Assembly: GCA_021845505.1 (NCBI GenBank)
Contig: JAJZVU010000016.1
Location: forward strand, 1-64,000
From: Pseudomonadota bacterium
GTDB lineage: Bacteria; Pseudomonadota; Gammaproteobacteria; Burkholderiales; Burkholderiaceae_C
Direction: 5' to 3'
Length of the DNA: 64,000 nucleotides
Part shown: positions 57,599-64,000 of the stretch, piece by piece
How positions within the stretch are numbered: position 1 is the stretch's first letter
Layout: the number at the start of each line of letters is the position of its first letter
Made by a program: the position numbers and the translations under genes
Notes under the pieces: model-generated
The model's input: the letters and a program-made list of their open reading frames with translations, nothing else
Database searches by the model: none
What the model was told of the DNA's origin: nothing

Positions 57599-58366
57599 TC
57601 AGACCTCCCACACTCCCAGCGGCTGGAAGTCCCCGTCCTCGCCCTTGCTGGCGTGGCCGCGGGAGTTGCACACCACGCGCGAGTCGCCGACCCGGTAATC
57701 GTGCCGGCAGTGCAAGTGGCCGTGCAGCCACAGGTCGCTGTGCCCGATCATGTCGTCGTAGGCGTTGCAGAAGCTGGCGGTGGCGCCGTTGATCGGGTAG
57801 CGCGAGTCGGTGCTGCGCAGGCTGGGGGCGAAATGGGTCACCACGACGGTGGCGTCCCACTGCCCGGGCAGGCGGCGCGGGAGTTGCAGCTGTTCGCGCA
57901 GCCAGTCGCGGCTGCGCAGCCCCTCCTCGCGCAGCGCGTGGGCGTCCATCGGCCGCCCATGGCGTACCGAGCGCTGCACCTGCTCGATGAAATAGCGGGC
58001 GGCGCGCATGCAGGATTCGCGCCGCTCCACGCCGAACAGGTCGAAGTCGTTCCACAGCGTGGTGCCCACGAAGCGCACGCTGCGGCCGCCGGCCTGCAGC
58101 GTCAGGGTCTCGCGCTCGAGCATCCGGATGCCCGCGTCGCGGCAGCGCAGGCGCAGAGCCTCGGTGGTGGCGTCGAAGTCGCGCTGGTCGTATTCGTGGT
58201 TGCCGGCGACGAACAGCACCGGCACCGGCCAGTCGCGGAAACGCTCCAGGCCGGCGTGCCCGGCGTCGATGTCGCCGGCCAGGATCAGCACGTCGGCCTC
58301 GGGCGCGGGCCGGGGATCGAAGCTTTCGGTCTCGAAATGCAGGTCGGACAGCAGTTGCAGGCGCAT
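57599..58366 (-). CDS. Calcineurin-like metallophosphoesterase
   Basis: The 255-residue protein carries the dinuclear-metal phosphoesterase motifs in order: SDLHFE (DxH), LAGDID (GD), VAGNHEYD (GNHE), TTLWNDFDL, VVVTHFAP and LWLHGHLH (GHxH). It has no signal peptide, so it acts in the cytoplasm. Substrate unknown; related proteins include phosphodiesterases and YfcE-like enzymes. It is convergent with tsaD across 12 bp. Confidence 0.92.
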   Translation of the reverse strand: MRLQLLSDLHFETESFDPRPAPEADVLILAGDIDAGHAGLERFRDWPVPVLFVAGNHEYDQRDFDATTEALRLRCRDAGIRMLERETLTLQAGGRSVRFVGTTLWNDFDLFGVERRESCMRAARYFIEQVQRSVRHGRPMDAHALREEGLRSRDWLREQLQLPRRLPGQWDATVVVTHFAPSLRSTDSRYPINGATASFCNAYDDMIGHSDLWLHGHLHCRHDYRVGDSRVVCNSRGHASKGEDGDFQPLGVWEV

Positions 58367-58589
58367 GGATGGACTTCCGCGAATGCCGCGGTCTCGGCCG
58401 GGCAAGGCGACAATGTAGCGGCAAAGCGCCCGGCGGGTCGGAATCGGCGGCGTGGTTGCGCCGGGCGCAAGGCGGCTGCGCGCGGGTTCTTGGGGTCGGG
58501 CGCGCGGCCTGCTAGACTTGATCTTTTGCACGGCGCGGAATGGTTTCTTCCGCGTTCGCGAGTCGTTTCATCGGAAACTGGAAATCAAC

Positions 58590-58859
58590 ATGAGTCTGGA
58601 CCAAGCCACCACGGCGCAAATCGTCGCCGACAACGCTCGCGCTGCCAAGGACACCGGGTCTCCCGAAGTCCAGGTCGCGCTGCTGACCGCCCGCATCAAC
58701 CAGCTGACCGGGCACTTCAAGACCCACGCCAAGGACCACCACGGTCGACGCGGACTGCTGCGCATGGTCAGCCGCCGCCGCAAGCTGCTCGACTACCTGA
58801 AGGGCAAGGACGCCGACCGCTACCGCGACTTGATCGCCAAGCTCAACCTGCGCAAGTAA
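58590..58859 (+). CDS. rpsO: 30S ribosomal protein S15
   Basis: The 89-residue protein is standard S15: [60 protein letters not shown]. It binds 16S rRNA early in assembly. It is followed by a strong hairpin and then pnp, the conserved rpsO-pnp unit. Confidence 0.98.
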   Translation: MSLDQATTAQIVADNARAAKDTGSPEVQVALLTARINQLTGHFKTHAKDHHGRRGLLRMVSRRRKLLDYLKGKDADRYRDLIAKLNLRK

Positions 58860-58885
58860 AGACGGACAAGCCTGGATGGACACGC

Positions 58886-58919
58886 TGGCGCCTGCCTCGA
58901 CTCGTCGAGCCAGGCGCCA
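58886..58919 (+). terminator. rpsO-pnp intergenic hairpin
   Basis: Arms 58886-58900 and 58905-58919 pair over 15 bp with one mismatch around a CTCG loop, followed by TGTTGT. It lies 26 bp after rpsO. In enterobacteria this gap has an rpsO attenuator and an RNase III-cleaved stem through which PNPase represses itself; this hairpin could serve either role. Confidence 0.7.
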
Positions 58920-59124
58920 TGTTGTCATGCGCGGCGCCTCGGGCGCTGCGCCTTCGTTTCGGGAAGCGCTGCTGTGTCATTCCTGGGCCGCTCTGGCAGC
59001 CGTGCCGGCCGCGCCGCACGAGAGCCGCACCGGAATGGCATTGTGCTTCCTGCAGTGCCCGTTCGCGGGCTGACTTGACGGGGGCGGGCCAGGGCCCGGG
59101 CCTCCCGTGAAACCGGAGTGAACA

Positions 59125-61242
59125 ATGTTCCACAAGATCACCAAGACCTTCCAATGGGGTTCCCACACGGTCACGCTGGAAACCGGGGAGATCGCCCGCC
59201 AGGCCAGCGGCTCGGTGCTGCTCAACATGGATGACACGGTCGTGCTGGCCAGTGTCGTCGGGGCCAGGACGGCCAAGCCGGGGCAGGATTTCTTCCCGCT
59301 GACCGTCGACTACATCGAGAAGACCTACGCGGCCGGCAAGATCCCCGGGGGCTTCTTCAAGCGCGAAGGGCGCCTGAGCGAACACGAGACCCTGACCTCC
59401 AGGCTGATCGACCGTCCGATCCGTCCGCTGTTTCCCGAGGGCTTCTACAACGAAGTCCAGGTGGTGGTGCAAGTCATGTCCCTGAACCCGGACGTGGAGT
59501 CGGACATCGCCGCGATGATCGCCGCCAGCGCGGCGCTGGCGGTCTCGGGAATCCCGTTCGACGGCCCGATCGGCGCCGCGCGGGTGGGCTACGTCAACGG
59601 CCAGTACCTGCTCAATCCCAGCCGCGCCCAGTTGGCCGATTCGCGGCTCAACCTGGTGGTCGCCGGCACCGAGGCCGCGGTGCTGATGGTCGAGTCCGAG
59701 GCCGACCAGCTCAGCGAGGAGGTGATGCTCGAGGCCGTGATGTTCGGCCACCAGCAGATGCAGGTGGCGATCGAGGCCATCCACGAACTGGTGCGCGAGG
59801 GCGGCAAGCCCGCCTGGGACTGGAAGCCCGCGCCGCGCGACGAGGCGCTGATCGCGCGCATCGACGCGCTGGCGGGCGACGCGCTGCGCGCGGCCTATCG
59901 CATCACCCAGAAGCAGTTGCGCACCGAGGCGCTGCGCAAGGTCTACGCCGACGTGCAGGCGGGGCTGGCGGCCGACGCCACCGAGGTCGATCCGGCCAAG
60001 GTCGAGCAGATCCTGTTCGACATGGAGGCGCGCATCGTGCGCAGCCAGATCCTCGCCGGCGATCCGCGCATCGACGGCCGCGATACCCGCACCGTGCGCC
60101 CGATCGAGATCCGCACCGGGGTGCTGCCGCGGGCGCACGGCAGCGCGTTGTTCACCCGCGGCGAGACGCAGGCGCTGGTGGCGGCCACGCTGGGCACGGA
60201 CCAGGATTCGCAGATCATCGACGCGCTCGGCGGCGAGTACCGCGACCGCTTCCTGCTGCACTACAACATGCCTCCGTACGCCACCGGTGAGGCCGGGCGC
60301 ATGGGTTCGCCCAAGCGCCGCGAGATCGGCCACGGCAGGCTGGCGCGGCGCGCGCTGCAGGCGGTGCTGCCGAAGAAGGAGGACTTCGCCTACACCATGC
60401 GCGTGGTGTCGGAGATCACCGAATCCAACGGTTCGTCGTCGATGGCCTCGGTGTGCGGCGGCTGCCTCAGCCTGCTCGACGCCGGGGTGCCGCTGAAGGC
60501 GCACGTGGCGGGCATCGCGATGGGCCTGATCAAGGACGGCAACCGCTTCGCGGTGCTGACCGACATCCTCGGCGACGAGGATCACCTCGGCGACATGGAC
60601 TTCAAGGTCGCCGGCAGCGCCAGCGGGGTCACCGCGCTGCAGATGGACATCAAGATCCAGGGCATCACCCGCGAGATCATGCAGGTGGCGCTGGCGCAGG
60701 CGCGCGAGGCGCGGCTGCACATCCTGGGCCTGATGCAGCAGGCGATGGGCGGCGCGCGGGCCGAGGTGTCGCAGTACGCGCCGCGCCTGTACACCATGAA
60801 GATCAACCCCGAGCGCATCCGCGACGTGATCGGCAAGGGCGGCTCGGTGATCCGCGCGCTGACCGAGGAAACCGGCACCCAGATCGACATCGGCGAGGAC
60901 GGCACGATCACCGTGGCGTCGACCGATGCCGATCGCGCGAAGGAGGCGATGCGTCGCATCGGCGAACTCACCGCCGAGGTCGAGATCGGCCAGATCTACG
61001 AAGGCACGGTGGTCAAGCTGCTGGACTTCGGCGCGCTGGTCAACGTGCTGCCCGGTCGCGACGGCCTGCTGCACATTTCGCAGATCGCCAACGAGCGCAT
61101 CAACAAGGTCTCCGACCACCTGCAGGAAGGCCAGAAGGTGCGCGTGAAGGTCATCGAGACCGACGACAAGGGGCGCTTCCGGCTGTCGATCAAGGCGCTG
61201 CTCGGCGAGGCCGACGCGGCCGCCGATCCGCAGCGCTCCTGA
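59125..61242 (+). CDS. pnp: Polyribonucleotide nucleotidyltransferase (PNPase)
   Basis: The 705-residue exoribonuclease degrades RNA phosphorolytically and is a degradosome component. Two RNase PH-like domains ([37 protein letters not shown], catalytic [20 protein letters not shown]) flank a helical domain, followed by a KH domain ([20 protein letters not shown], about 560-620) and an S1 domain ([20 protein letters not shown], 625-695). Its 265-bp gap from rpsO includes the hairpin at 58886-58919. Confidence 0.98.
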   Translation: MFHKITKTFQWGSHTVTLETGEIARQASGSVLLNMDDTVVLASVVGARTAKPGQDFFPLTVDYIEKTYAAGKIPGGFFKREGRLSEHETLTSRLIDRPIRPLFPEGFYNEVQVVVQVMSLNPDVESDIAAMIAASAALAVSGIPFDGPIGAARVGYVNGQYLLNPSRAQLADSRLNLVVAGTEAAVLMVESEADQLSEEVMLEAVMFGHQQMQVAIEAIHELVREGGKPAWDWKPAPRDEALIARIDALAGDALRAAYRITQKQLRTEALRKVYADVQAGLAADATEVDPAKVEQILFDMEARIVRSQILAGDPRIDGRDTRTVRPIEIRTGVLPRAHGSALFTRGETQALVAATLGTDQDSQIIDALGGEYRDRFLLHYNMPPYATGEAGRMGSPKRREIGHGRLARRALQAVLPKKEDFAYTMRVVSEITESNGSSSMASVCGGCLSLLDAGVPLKAHVAGIAMGLIKDGNRFAVLTDILGDEDHLGDMDFKVAGSASGVTALQMDIKIQGITREIMQVALAQAREARLHILGLMQQAMGGARAEVSQYAPRLYTMKINPERIRDVIGKGGSVIRALTEETGTQIDIGEDGTITVASTDADRAKEAMRRIGELTAEVEIGQIYEGTVVKLLDFGALVNVLPGRDGLLHISQIANERINKVSDHLQEGQKVRVKVIETDDKGRFRLSIKALLGEADAAADPQRS

Positions 61243-61274
61243 GCATCGGCGCGATCCTTGCGAGGAGCCCCGCG

Positions 61275-62272
61275 ATGAGCCAGACCATGCGCGTAGCCGA
61301 GATCACCCGCCCCGGCGGCCCCGAGGTGCTGCAGTGGGGCGAGCGGCCGATGCCGCGTCCGGGGCCCGGCGAGGTGCTGCTCAGGGTGCGCGCCTTCGGC
61401 ATCAACCGCCCCGACCTGCTGCAGCGCGCGGGGCTGTACCCGCCGCCACCCGGGGCCACCGACATTCCCGGGCTGGAGGTGTGCGGCGACGTGCTCGAAG
61501 GCGATGCCTCGGGCACCGCGCTGCGCATCGGGCAGCGCGTGGTGGCGCTGGTCAACGGCGGGGGCTACGCCGACCACTGCGTGGTGCCGGCCGGGCAGTG
61601 CATCGCTGCGCCGGCGGGCTTGAGCGACGCCGAGGCGGCGGCCATCCCCGAGACCTTCTTCACCGTCTGGCACAACGTGTTCCAGCGCGGCGCGCTGAAG
61701 GCCGGCGAGCACCTGCTGGTGCAGGGCGGCGCAAGCGGCATCGGCAGCACGGCGCTGCAGCTGGCGCGGGCCTTGGGCGCGCGGGCGTGGGCCACCGCGG
61801 GCACCGAGGCCAAGTGCAAGGCCTGTGTCGAGCTCGGCGCCGAACGGGCGATCAACTACCGCAGCGAGGACTTCGCCCAGGTGGTTCGCGAGGCCACCGG
61901 CAAGCGCGGGGTCGACGTGATCCTGGACATGGTCGCCGGGGACTACGTGGCGCGCGAGGTGGGCTGCCTGGCCGAGGACGGGCGCCTGGTGATCGTCGCG
62001 GTGCAGGGCGGCACCGCGGCGTCCTTCGATGCCTCGCTGCTGATGCGCCGGCGCCTGAGCATCACCGGCTCGACGCTGCGTCCGCGCAGCACGGCCTTCA
62101 AGAGCGCGCTGGCGCGCGAGCTGGAGCGGCACGTCTGGCCGCTGATCGACTCGGGCCAGGTGCGGCCGCGCATGCACGCGGTGCTGCCGGCGCAGCAACT
62201 GGTGCAGGCGCACCGCATGCTCGAGGCCGGCGAGCATGTCGGCAAGATCGCGCTGGTCTGGGAGGCGCAGCC

Positions 62273-62276
<4 letters not shown>
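61275..62276 (+). CDS. NAD(P)H-quinone oxidoreductase (PIG3/QOR family)
   Basis: The 333-residue zinc-free MDR-superfamily enzyme has RVRAFGINRPDLLQRAGLYP and PGLEVCGDVLEG in the catalytic domain, then the nucleotide site LVQGGASGIGSTALQLARAL (about 140-160). It reduces quinones with NADPH, as TP53I3/PIG3-like homologues do. GAGGAG lies about 7 nt before the ATG. Its stop overlaps the tpiA GTG in GTGA. Confidence 0.92.
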
Positions 62277-63079
<803 letters not shown>

Positions 63080-63091
63080 TCCCTGTTCATC

Positions 63092-63511
63092 ATGTCCATC
63101 GTCCTCAACCTGATCCTCGTCCTGCAGATCCTGACCGCCATCGCGATGGTCGGGCTGATCCTGATGCAGCATGGCAAGGGCGCCGACATGGGCGCCTCCT
63201 TCGGTGCGGGCGCGTCGGGCAGCCTGTTCGGCGCCACCGGTTCGGCCAACTTCCTCAGCCGCAGCACCGCGGCGGCGGCGACGGTGTTCTTCGTCTGCAC
63301 GCTGGCGCTGGCGTACTTCGGCAACAAGCCCGATTCCGGCGGCGGGGTGATGGGCGAACTCGCCGGCAAGACCCTCGCGCCGGCGCGGCCCGCGGCGTCC
63401 GCTCCGGCTTCCGGACCGGCCGCGCGCGCGGCCTCGGGCGGCCTGGCGCAGATCCCCGGCAACGCGCAGACCGCACCCGCGCCGGCGGCCGCTGCATCGT
63501 CGAAGCACTGA
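63092..63511 (+). CDS. secG: Preprotein translocase subunit SecG
   Basis: The 139-residue SecG has two membrane helices (about 1-25 and 54-74) with the conserved loop LMQHGKGADMGASFGAGASG and GSANFLSRSTAAAATVFF, then an Ala/Pro-rich cytoplasmic tail. It helps SecYE export. It follows tpiA by 12 bp and precedes tRNA-Leu, as in most Burkholderiales, where the nuo operon comes next. Confidence 0.94.
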   Translation: MSIVLNLILVLQILTAIAMVGLILMQHGKGADMGASFGAGASGSLFGATGSANFLSRSTAAAATVFFVCTLALAYFGNKPDSGGGVMGELAGKTLAPARPAASAPASGPAARAASGGLAQIPGNAQTAPAPAAAASSKH

Positions 63512-63880
63512 GCGGGATGGCGGCGCGCCGGCGGGTGCCGCTGCGTGTCAAGGGGGTGCGAGCACGCGCTTTGCCGCAGCGCAAGGGCAGCGCACTCGAC
63601 GTTGCGCCGCAGCAGTCGAGGCTTTAAGATTGACGGGTTCGAAGCCTGCAAAAGCGAGCTGGCGCAATCGCTGCGCCGGGCCAGCCGGAGCGGGCGCCTG
63701 AAAAGGGCGAGCACGCGAACACGGGAGCACGCGAAGCCGCGGGCTCGTGAAGTTGCAGTACATCGTTGCATGTGGTGGCCGGAATGTCTGGATGCACGGC
63801 CGCGGGTGGCGCTTCGACCTCGGAGGCGCGCGAGCCCGCGCCGAGCCGGCTTTCCGGTGGCATGATCGATTGCCGTTGTT
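63512..63880. other. 369-bp intergenic region between secG and tRNA-Leu
   Basis: No gene is apparent. A bulged stem at 63658-63685 (GCTGG/CCAGC outer, GCGCA/TGCGC inner) could end the secG message. GAGCACGCGAA occurs twice near 63710-63735. The promoter for the tRNA and downstream genes should lie in the right half, but I see no consensus hexamers. Confidence 0.45.
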
Positions 63881-63965
63881 GCCGACGTGGTGAAATTGGT
63901 AGACACGCTATCTTGAGGGGGTAGTGGCGAAAGCTGTGCGAGTTCGAGTCTCGCCGTCGGCACCA
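63881..63965 (+). tRNA. tRNA-Leu (anticodon GAG)
   Basis: The 85 nt, with an encoded CCA at 63963-63965, fold as a class II tRNA. The acceptor is GCCGACG pairing CGTCGGC, the anticodon loop TTGAGGG gives GAG (reads CUC and CUU), a long variable arm is present and the T arm contains AGTTCGAGTCT. Confidence 0.95.
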
Positions 63966-64000
63966 CACAGACTGCCAGGGAGCGCGCGGCGCGGGCGCTG

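Overview
The window is GC-rich (about 70%), densely coded chromosomal DNA. Its gene order points to the beta-proteobacterial order Burkholderiales: hemC-hemD-hemX-hemY divergent from ppc; DUF2782, thrB and a BPSS1780-type membrane gene between polA and uvrD; rpsO-pnp-quinone reductase-tpiA-secG-tRNA-Leu (the usual lead-in to the nuo operon); xseB-ispA-dxs-folE2; rpsU-yqeY facing tsaD. I cannot fix the genus. There is no prophage, complete insertion sequence, CRISPR array or rRNA.

Layout. 0-5 kb: CoA-transferase, HDOD protein, and a LysR regulator divergent from a PatB-type C-S lyase. 4.6-9.1 kb: a periplasmic stress unit, with a small secreted four-cysteine DUF2282 protein, MsrP and MsrQ (methionine sulfoxide repair) on one strand and a response regulator/histidine kinase pair on the other. 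9-13.4 kb: accessory genes, including a beta-propeller paired with a ThiS/MoaD-like protein. 13.4-16.7 kb: a MocR regulator divergent from a DUF2917-LysE-ArgO-like export operon. 17.1-18.3 kb: a low-information stretch and a toxin-antitoxin pair whose toxin is broken by a 7-bp duplication, beside tRNA-Leu(CAA). 18.5-28.3 kb: ppc, haem synthesis, a permease, cysM and a TusA protein.

28.3-36.5 kb is the most distinctive part. A GntR/FCD regulator faces a tightly packed operon: B12-binding mutase small subunit, acyl-CoA ligase, MeaB-type GTPase chaperone, mutase large subunit, ThDP-dependent lyase and a fused double gamma-carbonic-anhydrase-fold protein. The large subunit has Ile90 and Asp117, the residues that mark 2-hydroxyisobutyryl-CoA mutase rather than methylmalonyl-CoA mutase. 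The lyase looks like 2-hydroxyacyl-CoA lyases that cleave the same thioester. The operon therefore appears to hold two fates for one activated branched 2-hydroxy acid: rearrangement to 3-hydroxybutyryl-CoA, or cleavage to a ketone plus formyl-CoA. A perfect palindrome lies between the -35 and -10 of the operon promoter. The terminal double gamma-fold protein has split the three metal-binding histidines between its halves.

36.5-64 kb is mostly housekeeping: galU, valS, uvrD-type helicase, thrB, polA, two uspA paralogues, sseA, a Rieske oxygenase, isoprenoid and folate genes, tsaD, ribosomal proteins S21 and S15, pnp, tpiA, secG and tRNA-Leu(GAG). Between polA and uspA lies a large compound inverted repeat with 86-bp arms around a 73-bp tandem duplication. 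Several genes (higB-like, hemC, hemX, uvrD, polA) have a -10-like hexamer only 6-7 nt before the start codon, suggesting leaderless mRNAs.
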